The notes beneath the pieces are model-generated. The model searched no databases and was not told where the DNA came from. It worked only from the letters and a program-made list of their open reading frames with translations. The position numbers were made by a program, and so were the translations under genes. DNA of 64,000 bases from JALYUS01 sp038231255 (GTDB lineage Bacteria; Chloroflexota; Chloroflexia; Thermomicrobiales; JALYUS01): assembly GCA_038231255.1 (NCBI GenBank), contig JBBRLR010000001.1, positions 53,259-117,258 of the forward strand, given 5' to 3'. Of the stretch, positions 9,334 to 17,211 are shown piece by piece. How positions within the stretch are numbered: position 1 is the stretch's first letter; each line of letters starts with the position of its first letter.

Positions 9334-11082
9334 ATGACCGGCACACCGATTGATCTGCGCGCCAAACCGGGGACGACATCAGGGCGACTGAGCCGCCGCC
9401 ATTTCCTCGCCGGGGCAACCGCCGCCGCTGGGGCTGCGATCCTCGCCGCCTGCGGCGGGACGAGCAGCGCCACTGACACGCCGAAGCCGGCGACTGGTGC
9501 GACGAGCGCGCCCGCCAGTGCGCCGACGACCGCCGCTGCCGCAACTGCCGCACCAGCGACGAGCGGTTCAGCCGCCGCCCCAACCACCGCCGCTGCCGCC
9601 GCGCCGACGACTGCCGCCGCTGCCGGTGGCAAGGGCAAGGCGCTGAAGATGGCCCGCAACGCTGAGCCGCAGTCCGTGCTCATCCCGTGGCAAGCCGATG
9701 ATAACCCGTCACTCTTCGTCCTCGTCAATATCTACGACACCCTCCTGCGCACAACTAAGGACGGCCTCGGTGTCGAGCCGGGCCTCGCGACGAAGTGGGA
9801 AGCGAGTGCGGACAACCTGACGTGGACTTTCACGCTGCGCGATAACCTGAAGTTCTCCGACGGCACGCCAGTCAAGGGCGTAGATGTCAAGACCTCGCTC
9901 GATCAGTGCATCAAGGGCGAGAAGAGCGCGTGGAAGAGCAACTACAAGGCGATCAAGGAAGTCCAAGCGCCGGATGACAAGACGATCAAGGTCATCCTCA
10001 GCCAGGCGCACGCGCCGATCCTTTCCGAACTGGCGATGTTCTGCGCCGCGATCCTGCCCGCGCAGATGGCGACGGACAGCGACAAGGATGGCTTCGACGC
10101 TACCAAGACCAAAGGTACCGGCCCCTACGTGCTGAACGGCTGGAAAAAGGGCGATCCGCTCGTCCTGACGCGCAACCCGAACTACTGGAAGGGCACGCCG
10201 AGCCTCGACACGGTGACGCTCGAATACGTGGCGGACGACAACACGCGCATCCTGAAATTGCAGGGCGGCGAAACCGACGTGATTGACTTCGTGCCGCTCA
10301 GCCAGATCGCGACCCTCAACCAGCAGCCGAATGTCAAGACGCAGGCCTTCGTCATCCAGCAGTTCGCGGTCATCGGCATCAACATCGAGAAGAAGCCGCT
10401 CGATGACCTGAACATCCGCCAGGCGATGAACTACGCGCTGGACAAGGACGCGATCATCAAGACGGTCTACTTCGGCCAGGCGAAGTTCATGAACTCGCCG
10501 ATCCCCCCCGGCACCTATTACGACAAGTCACTGGTCGGCTATCCGTTCAATCTGGATAAGGCGAAGCAACTGATGGCCGCATCGTCGTCGCCGGGCGGTT
10601 TCACGCTCGACTACCCGATCGCGTCCGGCGCCAGTGTGACACAACAAATCGCGACCATCGCAAAGGATCAATGGGCGAAAATCGGCATCACGGTGAACAT
10701 CCAGTCGCAGGAGGCCAGCGTCTTCCGCACAAACTACCGCGAAGGCAAATCCAGCGTCTTCCCCACCGGCTGGACGAACGACATGAACGACCCGACCGAG
10801 ATCGTCAACTATGAGATGGTCGGCGGCGCCAGCCCGTTCGCCTACTGGACGCGCTACAACAACCCGGACTTGAACACCAAGATCAAGGCGGCGGACCTCG
10901 AAGCGGACCCGAAGAAGCGCGAGATGGCGTACTCCGAGATTCAGAAAACCTTCCTCGATGCCGCGCCTATGGTCTTCCTCGCCTATCCACCGGCGACAGC
11001 GGGCTGGCAGAAGTATGTGGACGGCTTCTTCATTGATGGCCTCTCGTATTATCGGTTCGAGGACGTGAAGGTGAACAAATAA
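9334..11082 (+). CDS. ABC transporter solute-binding lipoprotein, family 5, Tat-exported
   Basis: Extracytoplasmic receptor for the peptide-type permeases at 11084 and 12018. Start ATG 9334 is favoured because GGAAGAGG at 9316-9323 is 10 nt upstream; ATG 9325 is in frame but too close to that site. The signal is twin-arginine (LSRRHFLAG, R21-R22) with lipobox LAAC and C40, followed by a Thr/Ala/Pro linker to about residue 105. Family 5 landmarks include FTLRDNLKFSDGTPVKGVDV and the LDDLNIRQAMNYALDKDAII region. Length 582 aa. It is weakly similar in layout to the protein at 4194 but clearly a different paralogue, so a different solute is likely. Confidence 0.9.
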   Translation: MTGTPIDLRAKPGTTSGRLSRRHFLAGATAAAGAAILAACGGTSSATDTPKPATGATSAPASAPTTAAAATAAPATSGSAAAPTTAAAAAPTTAAAAGGKGKALKMARNAEPQSVLIPWQADDNPSLFVLVNIYDTLLRTTKDGLGVEPGLATKWEASADNLTWTFTLRDNLKFSDGTPVKGVDVKTSLDQCIKGEKSAWKSNYKAIKEVQAPDDKTIKVILSQAHAPILSELAMFCAAILPAQMATDSDKDGFDATKTKGTGPYVLNGWKKGDPLVLTRNPNYWKGTPSLDTVTLEYVADDNTRILKLQGGETDVIDFVPLSQIATLNQQPNVKTQAFVIQQFAVIGINIEKKPLDDLNIRQAMNYALDKDAIIKTVYFGQAKFMNSPIPPGTYYDKSLVGYPFNLDKAKQLMAASSSPGGFTLDYPIASGASVTQQIATIAKDQWAKIGITVNIQSQEASVFRTNYREGKSSVFPTGWTNDMNDPTEIVNYEMVGGASPFAYWTRYNNPDLNTKIKAADLEADPKKREMAYSEIQKTFLDAAPMVFLAYPPATAGWQKYVDGFFIDGLSYYRFEDVKVNK

Positions 11083-11083
11083 G

Positions 11084-12025
11084 TTGGGGCGCGCGGCGTA
11101 TATCCGCAAACGATTGCTGTTGATGGTCTTCGTCCTCTTCGGGGTGACGTTGATCATCTTCGGCATGATCCATCTCGTCCCCGGCGATCCGGCCTTCCTC
11201 ATCCTCGGGGACCGCGCGACCGATGAGAAGGCCGCCGAACTGCGGCACCAACTCGGCCTCGACCAGTCGCTGCCGCTCCAGTACTGGCACTTCATCTCCG
11301 GCCTCCTGCACGGTAATTTCGGCTCATCACTCCTCTACCGGCAGCCGGTCAACAGCATCGTCTTGCGGCGTGTGCCGGTGACGCTCTTCGTCGCCGCCTA
11401 CGCGATGTTCCTGACGACGATCATCACCGTGCCGGTCGGCATCTGGGCGGCGACGCACAAGAACAAACTGTCAGATCACCTGATCCGCGCCGGGTTCCTG
11501 TTCGCGCTGACGACGCCGAGTTTCTGGCTCGGCATCCTGCTCATCCTGCTTTTCAGCCTGCGGCTCCACCTCTTCCCTGTCGCCGGGTATGGAGAGAACT
11601 TCCTGCAACACCTGCGCTACCTCTTCTTACCCGCGCTCACGCTCTCGCTGCAACTGTCGGCGGTGCTGATCCGCAACCTGCGCAACGGCATCATCGCCAC
11701 GCTGGATTCGGATTTCGTCCGCACCGCGCGGGCGAAGGGGTTGAACAACCGCACCGTGCTCGTCGCCCATGTGCTGCGCAACGCGCTCGTCTCGACGGTG
11801 AGCATCTTCGGCCTGCAGTTCGGCGCGCTGGTCGGCGGCACGGTCGTGATCGAGACGGTCTTCGCCATCCCCGGCATGGGTCAGTTGCTTTTCACCTCGA
11901 TCACGGCGCGCGATTATCCCGTCGTGCAGGCGATCACCGTCATCACGGCATTCCTCGTCATCGTCGTCAATCTCCTCGTTGACCTGTCGTACTCCTTCCT
12001 CGATCCGCGGGTGAGCTATGAGTGA
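11084..12025 (+). CDS. ABC transporter permease, DppB/OppB type
   Basis: Membrane subunit of the second peptide-type importer. The start is TTG at 11084, one nucleotide after the binding-protein TAA, which implies translational coupling; GAAGGTG near 11067 is the likely ribosome site. The first TM is LLLMVFVLFGVTLIIFGMI. The DppB motifs HLVPGDPAF and GNFGSSLLYRQPV and the ATPase-contact loop ARAKGLNNRTVLVAHVLRNA are all visible. The C-terminus SYSFLDPRV is typical. Length 313 aa. Its 3' end overlaps the next permease gene by 8 nt. Confidence 0.92.
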   Translation: MGRAAYIRKRLLLMVFVLFGVTLIIFGMIHLVPGDPAFLILGDRATDEKAAELRHQLGLDQSLPLQYWHFISGLLHGNFGSSLLYRQPVNSIVLRRVPVTLFVAAYAMFLTTIITVPVGIWAATHKNKLSDHLIRAGFLFALTTPSFWLGILLILLFSLRLHLFPVAGYGENFLQHLRYLFLPALTLSLQLSAVLIRNLRNGIIATLDSDFVRTARAKGLNNRTVLVAHVLRNALVSTVSIFGLQFGALVGGTVVIETVFAIPGMGQLLFTSITARDYPVVQAITVITAFLVIVVNLLVDLSYSFLDPRVSYE

Positions 12026-12899
12026 AAACGTCCTGACAACCCCGGTAGGCGGCATCGCGACGGCCTCGCGCCCGGTGCGGCCCGTTTCATTCTTCGAGCG
12101 GTTGAACATCCGAGGCACGCTGCTGCTCGGGCTGATCCTGCTGGGCATCATTCTGCTCACGGCCCTGCTCGCGCCGCTGCTCGCGCCGTACAACCCGATC
12201 GAGCAGGACCTTGGGGGGGCGTTCGCCGCGCCACTCAGCCACGGCCATCTTTTGGGCACCGACAACTTCGGGCGGGACATCCTCAGCCGGATCATCTTCG
12301 GCACGCGACTCGATCTCCAGATCGGCTTCATCTCCGTCCTTTTCCCCTTCATCGTCGGTAGCCTCGTCGGCGTAACGGCGGGGTATCTGGGCGGGAAAAC
12401 GGACACGATCGTCATGCGGATCGTGGATGTTCTGCTCGCGTTCCCGTTCCTCGTCCTCGTCATCGCGCTGATGACGCTGCTCGGGCCGGGGTTGCGCAAT
12501 CTCTACATCGCTGTCGGCATCTTCGGCTGGATCACCTATTGCCGCCTCGTGCGCGGCGAAACGCTCGTCGCCCGGAACCTCGAATACATCCAGGCGGCGA
12601 AGACCATCGGCTGCACGAACCGTCGCGTGATCTTCACCCATCTGCTGCCAAACGTGATCGCGCCGTCGCTCGTTTATGTCTTCACCGGCATGGTGCAGGC
12701 GATCCTCACGGGCGCGACGCTCAGTTTCCTCGGCCTCGGCCCGCAACCGCCGACGCCCGAATGGGGCGCGATGATTGCCGAGGGGCGGCAGTTTCTCCTG
12801 CAAGCGTGGTGGATGCCGACACTCCCCGGCATCGCGATCCTCCTCACCGGCGTCAGTTTCAGCCTGATCGGCGACGGCCTCGCCGACCGCCGCCATTGA
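12018..12899 (+). CDS. ABC transporter permease, DppC/OppC type, shortened C-terminus
   Basis: Partner permease of the gene at 11084, overlapping it by 8 nt. It has the DppC landmarks GTDNFGRDILSRIIFGTRLDL, here split around residues 78-98, and SFLGLGPQPPTPEWGAMI near the C-terminus. The usual C-terminal end GDGLRDALDPRL is replaced by GDGLADRRH, so the last conserved LDPRL segment seen in the other DppC proteins here is missing. A family A palindrome begins only 12 nt after the stop, so insertion of that element could have altered the end of the gene. Length 293 aa is otherwise normal. Confidence 0.9.
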   Translation: MSENVLTTPVGGIATASRPVRPVSFFERLNIRGTLLLGLILLGIILLTALLAPLLAPYNPIEQDLGGAFAAPLSHGHLLGTDNFGRDILSRIIFGTRLDLQIGFISVLFPFIVGSLVGVTAGYLGGKTDTIVMRIVDVLLAFPFLVLVIALMTLLGPGLRNLYIAVGIFGWITYCRLVRGETLVARNLEYIQAAKTIGCTNRRVIFTHLLPNVIAPSLVYVFTGMVQAILTGATLSFLGLGPQPPTPEWGAMIAEGRQFLLQAWWMPTLPGIAILLTGVSFSLIGDGLADRRH

Positions 12900-12910
12900 G
12901 CGCCTCGCAT

Positions 12911-12942
12911 CCGGTAGCGTAGGCTGAAGCCTACGCTACCGG
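12911..12942. repeat. Perfect family A palindrome between convergent genes
   Basis: CCGGTAGCGTAGGC and GCCTACGCTACCGG (14 bp each) flank a TGAA loop. It lies between the stop codons of the plus-strand DppC gene (12899) and the minus-strand gene ending at 12957, so it could end transcription from both sides. Confidence 0.9.
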
Positions 12943-12956
12943 TATCTCAGTCCCCC

Positions 12957-13862
12957 TCAGGCGTACACAGGATCAATCATCCGGTTCTCGTGGAGTTGCC
13001 GTAGGAGGGTCGGGACATCGTCCTCGACATTCCGTGCATCCGGGTACACGTCGCGTACCTCGCGGACGATCATGGCGAGGTCGTGCTCGCCATCGCAGCA
13101 CTCCCAGATCAGCGCGCCCGTCGCATTGAGGGCCATGATCTTCTGACGCCAGGTGTGGTAGAGCACCATGCTGCCATCGGCAAGTAATTCATCATGGATA
13201 GCGGCGCTCCGTCTCGGCCGGCCGCCGCGCTGCCAGAAGGGGGTAATCACCGGCGTCTGGTCGCGTGGTCGCGCGGGGAGTCCGAGCACGCCGGTCGCCA
13301 GATCACGGATCGCCTCCGCGCCGACGGCGAGCGGGCTGCCGACCACGCCGCCCGCATGGATCAGCACGGCGCTCGGCGTCGCCCAGACGTGATACCCCGC
13401 CGCGATCTCGCTTGTTGTGTCGGGGACGACGTGGGCGCACCCCTCGGCGGCGAGTAGTGCGCGGCTTTCTGTGGTCGGGTCGCAGCAGATGCACCCAACC
13501 GTAACCGCCGCCACATGGTCGCGCTGCCAGCGGACGATGTCGGGTAGCAGGTCCATGCACGCCGCGCTTCCCGCCTTCCAGAAGACGAGCAGCACCGGCG
13601 GGCCGACCGCGCGCAGCGTGTCCAACGATTCCGTCGCGCCGTGCGGGCCCGGCAGCGAGAATACGGGGGCGAGGATGCCAACCGGCAATCCCTCGACGAT
13701 GGGTGGCGCGGGCACGCCATCCGGGGTGGCGGGTCGTTGTTCAAGCGCATCCAGACGGGACCGGAGGCGTAGCACATCATCACGCAGCGTGGACACGAGC
13801 CAGAGCGCCGTCGCGAGCGCGATCAGGGCCACGAGCACGGGCAGAAGATTCGCGACGCTCAC
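12957..13862 (-). CDS. Membrane-anchored thioredoxin-fold protein fused to a PqqD-like domain
   Basis: Residues 5-25 form an N-terminal membrane anchor followed by a short coiled segment (DVLRLRSRLDALEQ). Residues about 62-195 are a TlpA/MauD-like thioredoxin fold (APVFSLPGPHG, VLLVFWKAGSAACMDLLP, cis-proline region ATPSAVLI with P163). The CxxC pair is reduced to S99-A-A-C102, so normal disulfide exchange is unlikely; extra cysteines occur in CICC (124-127). Residues about 223-298 match a PqqD-type domain (GSMVLYHTWRQKIMALNATG, then ALIWECCDGEHDLAMIVREV), the fold that serves as RiPP recognition element in peptide-modifying systems. No radical SAM enzyme or precursor peptide is next to it. 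The neighbours are a glycosyltransferase and a Tat-exported collagen-like protein on the same strand. Function unknown; the domain calls are fairly secure. Confidence 0.75.
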   Translation of the reverse strand: MSVANLLPVLVALIALATALWLVSTLRDDVLRLRSRLDALEQRPATPDGVPAPPIVEGLPVGILAPVFSLPGPHGATESLDTLRAVGPPVLLVFWKAGSAACMDLLPDIVRWQRDHVAAVTVGCICCDPTTESRALLAAEGCAHVVPDTTSEIAAGYHVWATPSAVLIHAGGVVGSPLAVGAEAIRDLATGVLGLPARPRDQTPVITPFWQRGGRPRRSAAIHDELLADGSMVLYHTWRQKIMALNATGALIWECCDGEHDLAMIVREVRDVYPDARNVEDDVPTLLRQLHENRMIDPVYA

Positions 13863-13898
13863 GTCACTACCCGCGATGACAGGCGCGGCATGGCATCG

Positions 13899-14558
13899 TC
13901 AGCGACTTTCCCACAACGGTCGCCGCCGTATGTACCGCTGCCCATCTTCCTCATACCGCCGCTTCCCCTTCTCATAAATCGGGTCATCCTCCCCTTTACC
14001 CCAGAGAGGGTGCAAGTGCTCGACGATCGCTTCCGGGCAATAGCGATACATCCGCCGTGCCCGCGCGGTCGCCACAAACTCCGTGTCCGTGTAGTTGTGG
14101 TCGTAGACGGAGAGTACCGCGTTCGGTTGGTCGATCACGCCCGAATACCGCGCGATGTAGAGGCGGCGCACGAGGAAATGGGGCACACGCTCCCCTTTGA
14201 CGGTATCCGCGTACGCGAGGTCGTCCACACCGACAACGCCGATGCCATCCGTCATCGCCGCGAGTGCATGGGCGAGCCAGCCGGGATAGAATCGCAGATC
14301 GTCCGCGCCGCAGAAGAAGTATGGATCATCGGTCGCGTGGAAGGCGACGTTAATCGCCCCCGCGTACGTCGGTGTCCCGGTGTTGATGATGCACTGCTCG
14401 CCCGCCGCGTCCACCGCCGCACGGGTGGGCGCGTCCTCTTCCACAGCGATGAAGACGAGACGATATGCGCCGTCGGTGGTTGCGCGAACATTGGCAACGA
14501 GGGCGGCGATACGGTGGGCACGCTGGTAGGTGGGGATGAATATCGCCGTCGCCGTACG
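13899..14558 (-). CDS. GT2-like glycosyltransferase with abnormal 5' end
   Basis: A glycosyltransferase-A fold is recognised from AIFIPTYQRAHRIAALVANV near the N-terminus, FCGADD (nucleotide-sugar metal site) and WGKGEDDPIYEKGKRRY near the C-terminus. The first canonical start codon is GTG 14444, which would remove the conserved first beta-strand (IFIPTY). The frame stays open to 14558, just after an in-frame TGA at 14559-14561. GCGGAGGG at 14563-14570 precedes a TTG (14562) that is out of frame by one base; deleting one base near 14556 would give a protein starting MTTATAIFIPTY. So this is either a one-base frameshift (real or a sequence error) or a rare start codon. The coordinates given are the open frame, not a proven start. 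Confidence 0.6.
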   Translation of the reverse strand, partial: RTATAIFIPTYQRAHRIAALVANVRATTDGAYRLVFIAVEEDAPTRAAVDAAGEQCIINTGTPTYAGAINVAFHATDDPYFFCGADDLRFYPGWLAHALAAMTDGIGVVGVDDLAYADTVKGERVPHFLVRRLYIARYSGVIDQPNAVLSVYDHNYTDTEFVATARARRMYRYCPEAIVEHLHPLWGKGEDDPIYEKGKRRYEEDGQRYIRRRPLWESR

Positions 14559-14605
14559 TCAACCCTCCGCTCTATTCCACCCTGTCGGCCCTTGTGAGAA
14601 CTGGT

Positions 14606-15226
14606 CTAGGTAAATTGGATGGTTCCCCGCACGCCGGTTGCACCCGTCGCCCCGGTTGCACCCGTCGCGCCAGTCACACCTAGCGGCCCTGTCACTCCGG
14701 AAGCGCCCGTCGGCCCCGTCGGCCCCGTCGGCCCCGTCGGCCCCGTTGCGCCGGTTGCCCCCGTCGGCCCCGTCGGCCCGATCCCGGTACCGGCCGATCC
14801 AGTCGCGCCAGTCGCGCCGGTAATGCCCGTCGGCCCGACTGCGAAGCCAGCTGGCCCGGTCGCACCAGTTGCCCCGGTCGCGCCAGTTGCCCCTAGAGGC
14901 CCGGTCACTCCCTGAAGCCCGAGTGGGCCGGTCGCTCCGGCCAACCCGGCAGGCCCCGTCGCGCCCGTCGGTCCGGTTGGCCCCGGCACGCCAACACCCG
15001 TCCCAGTTGGCCCCGTCGCCCCCGTCGGGCCGGGCGGGCCGGGCGGGCCGGGCGGGCAGGGGATACATGTGGGCGCAGGGGTGACGGCGCCGACAGCGGA
15101 AGCGCTGCCGACGATCGCCAACACCGGCGCCGCGTACGCCCCGGTCTTCAGCGCCCCCTTGAGTAAGTGCCGCCGCGAGAGACCCGGACGCTGCGGAGTC
15201 GAATCATCGCCCATGCCCACCCCCAC
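14606..15226 (-). CDS. Tat-exported collagen-like (Gly-X-Thr/Pro) protein
   Basis: Residues 1-48 are a twin-arginine signal (LSRRHLLKGALKTGAYAAP, R18-R19) ending near SASAVGAV. A CIPC motif follows, then a collagen-like domain from about 58 to 200 built of GPT, GAT and GPP triplets with a few interruptions. The end is VRGTIQFT, without a membrane anchor or sorting signal. Such triplets form trimeric helices in bacterial surface fibres; threonine in the Y position is a known O-glycosylation site in Bacillus exosporium collagens. Glycosyltransferase genes sit on both sides, so glycosylation is plausible inference. GTG 15226 is the longest start; ATG 15214 behind GGGGGTGGG is an equally good one. 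Antisense reading of the repeat gives long proline-valine frames that are artefacts. Confidence 0.85.
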   Translation of the reverse strand: MGVGMGDDSTPQRPGLSRRHLLKGALKTGAYAAPVLAIVGSASAVGAVTPAPTCIPCPPGPPGPPGPTGATGPTGTGVGVPGPTGPTGATGPAGLAGATGPLGLQGVTGPLGATGATGATGATGPAGFAVGPTGITGATGATGSAGTGIGPTGPTGATGATGPTGPTGPTGPTGASGVTGPLGVTGATGATGATGATGVRGTIQFT

Positions 15227-15320
15227 CTGCCGTCGTATGAACGCTATGTAATCCTGCAGGCCACTCTACCCGTTTTCGGCGTGATTGTACAGGCGAAAAT
15301 TTGTGTTGATACCTGCACAA

Positions 15321-15350
15321 CTGACAGTTCACCCGCCGCCATGCTATCGT
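15321..15350 (+). promoter_or_regulatory. Promoter with extended -10 for the glycosyltransferase at 15398
   Basis: CTGACA (15321-15326), 18 nt spacer, TATCGT (15345-15350) preceded by TGC, which makes an extended -10. The distance to the start codon is 47 nt. Apart from this, the 170-nt gap between the divergent genes shows nothing recognisable. Confidence 0.5.
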
Positions 15351-15397
15351 TGAGAAGAGGACGATAATCCGCCGCTCGCAAGTGAGGTGCGTTTGCC

Positions 15398-16483
15398 ATG
15401 ACCGTATCGGTCGCAATTATCGTCAAGAATGGGGAGCGGACGCTGGGCCGCTGCCTCGACAGCCTGTATGGGCAGGTGGATGAGATCGTCGTCGTGGACA
15501 CCGGCTCGGACGATGCGACGAAAGAGATCGCCGCGCGCTATACCGAGAGCATCCACGACTTCACCTGGTGCGACGATTTCGCCGCCGCACGCCAGTTCGC
15601 GTTCGACCGCGCGACGGGCGACTGGGTGATGTGGGTGGATGCGGACGATGTCGTCGCCCACGCGGAGCGGATCAAGCCACTGCTGGAGGCGGCCCCGGCC
15701 GGGACTGCTGGGTTCTACTGGCGCTATGTGATTGATTGGGACACCGCCGGGAATCCGCGCTGCGTGTATTGGCGCGAGCGGTGCGTCCGCAATGATGGCG
15801 CGTTCCGGTGGGCCGGGCGCGTGCATGAAGTACTGGTCGCTCAGGAGACGCGCACACTGGTGCAGAGCGCGGATGTCGTTGTGGAGCACCATCCGCCGGG
15901 CGGCCCGGCCCCGGAGAAGCAGGGGCGCAACCTCCGCATCCTCGAAGCGGAGTATGCGGAAAGCGAGGGGTTCCCCGAAACGCGCCTGCTGTTTTATCTC
16001 GGGCGCGAATATGCGGACGCGGGCGACTACCCCCACGCAATCGAGATTCTCGAACAGTACCTCCGCCTTGCGACCTGGGACGACGAACGGTATCTCGCCC
16101 AAATCCGTGTGGCGGATCTGCTGCGGGCGCGCGCCGACTACGCACTCGCCCTGGATGCCGACCTCCGCGCGCTGAAAATTTGCCCGCGCTGGCCGGATGC
16201 CTACTTCGGCCTGGCCGAGACGTATTACTTCATGGAAGACTGGCCGAAGGTCGTCCACTGGACCGAGATCGGGCGCACGATGCCCCTCCCGGACACGATG
16301 CTCTTCACCAACCCGCTGGCCTACCGCTACAACTGGATCATCTACTACACCAACGCGCTCCATCGCGTCGGGCAGACCGCATCTGCCCTCTCCTGGACGC
16401 GCCACGCGCTCGAAATCGCCCCGGACGACGCATGGCACCGCCATAACTTCGACTTCTTCACGCAGACGCTCCGCGCGCGCTGA
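15398..16483 (+). CDS. GT2-family glycosyltransferase with C-terminal TPR-like region
   Basis: Transfers a sugar from an activated donor, probably in the cytoplasm. The N-terminal GT-A domain starts at MTVSVAIIVKNGERTLGRCL with the acidic motifs VVDTGSDD and WVDADD (about residue 88). After about residue 190 the protein becomes helical with repeated units such as YLGREYADAGDYPHAIEILE and YFGLAETYYFMEDWPKVVHW, typical of GT2 proteins with tetratricopeptide repeats. Length 361 aa. It forms a two-gene unit with the shorter glycosyltransferase 40 nt downstream, divergent from the collagen-like gene. Confidence 0.88.
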   Translation: MTVSVAIIVKNGERTLGRCLDSLYGQVDEIVVVDTGSDDATKEIAARYTESIHDFTWCDDFAAARQFAFDRATGDWVMWVDADDVVAHAERIKPLLEAAPAGTAGFYWRYVIDWDTAGNPRCVYWRERCVRNDGAFRWAGRVHEVLVAQETRTLVQSADVVVEHHPPGGPAPEKQGRNLRILEAEYAESEGFPETRLLFYLGREYADAGDYPHAIEILEQYLRLATWDDERYLAQIRVADLLRARADYALALDADLRALKICPRWPDAYFGLAETYYFMEDWPKVVHWTEIGRTMPLPDTMLFTNPLAYRYNWIIYYTNALHRVGQTASALSWTRHALEIAPDDAWHRHNFDFFTQTLRAR

Positions 16484-16525
16484 TTCCAATTCTCGGTATC
16501 CGTTGTGCAACGAAGGAGCGCGCGG

Positions 16526-17107
16526 ATGGCACAGCTCTCGATCCTGATCTGCGGCACGACCGAGCGGATCGGCTACCTCGCCCGCCTGCTGACGCGGCTC
16601 GATCGGCAAGTTGCCCGCTTTGGTCGGGATATCGAGGTGCTAATCAGCGTCGATGGCGGCGAGAAATCCATCGGCGGAAAGCGCAACGAGTTGCTCGCGC
16701 AGGCGGGCGCTCCCTACCTCTGTTTCATCGACGACGATGACCTCGTCGCGCCCACCTACATCGAAGACATCCTCGCCGCCCTCGACCAAACGCCCGATGC
16801 CGACTGCGTCGCGCTCGAAGGCATCATCACCTTCGACGGCGCGCACCCGCAACGTTTCGTCAATTCGCTGGCGTACACAACGTGGCACGAAGCGGATGGC
16901 GTCTTTTATCGCTGTCCGAACCACCTGAACACCGTGAAGACGACCATCGCGCGGCAGGTGCCGTTCCAAGCCATTTCCTATGGCGAGGATCGCGATTGGT
17001 CGTTTCGCCTCCGGCCGCTCCTGCACATCGAGGCCCCAATCTTCCGCACGATGTATTACTACGAGCACCGGACGAAGCCGGCGGTGACGCGGCGATTCGT
17101 TCCCTGA
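16526..17107 (+). CDS. Short GT2-like glycosyltransferase
   Basis: The fold is recognised from SILICGTTERIGYLARLL, the donor-site motif CFIDDDDLV (about residues 70-77) and GEDRDWSFRLRP (acceptor-side ED-x-W motif). The protein is only 193 aa, about half of a full GT2 enzyme, yet contains the key motifs. ATG 16526 is chosen over GTG 16505 because GAAGGAG (16512-16518) lies 7 nt in front of it. Third glycosyltransferase of this small locus and probably co-transcribed with the one at 15398. Confidence 0.8.
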   Translation: MAQLSILICGTTERIGYLARLLTRLDRQVARFGRDIEVLISVDGGEKSIGGKRNELLAQAGAPYLCFIDDDDLVAPTYIEDILAALDQTPDADCVALEGIITFDGAHPQRFVNSLAYTTWHEADGVFYRCPNHLNTVKTTIARQVPFQAISYGEDRDWSFRLRPLLHIEAPIFRTMYYYEHRTKPAVTRRFVP

Positions 17108-17155
17108 CCGGGGCCGCACACCGATCGCCATCCCCTACCGCCGCCGAACGCCCTG

Positions 17156-17164
17156 TGCTATCGT
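17156..17164 (+). promoter_or_regulatory. Extended -10 element for the penicillin-acylase-like gene
   Basis: TGCTATCGT at 17156-17164 is identical to the element at 15342-15350, and again its last base is 48 nt before the start codon. No good -35 is visible. Confidence 0.4.
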
Positions 17165-17211
17165 GCCGGCAACGCAGCATCTGGCAGTCAATATCATCGG
17201 GAGGAAGAGCC

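Noticed and set aside
14619..14915. Proline-valine-alanine repeat protein on the plus strand
   Set aside because: It is the antisense reading of the Gly-X-Y repeats of the collagen-like gene; the sense strand has the Tat signal and the family pattern.
16882..17211. Upstream extension of the penicillin-acylase-like gene
   Set aside because: The frame is open but overlaps the previous glycosyltransferase gene, and the ribosome site GGGAGGAAGAG fits the GTG at 17212.
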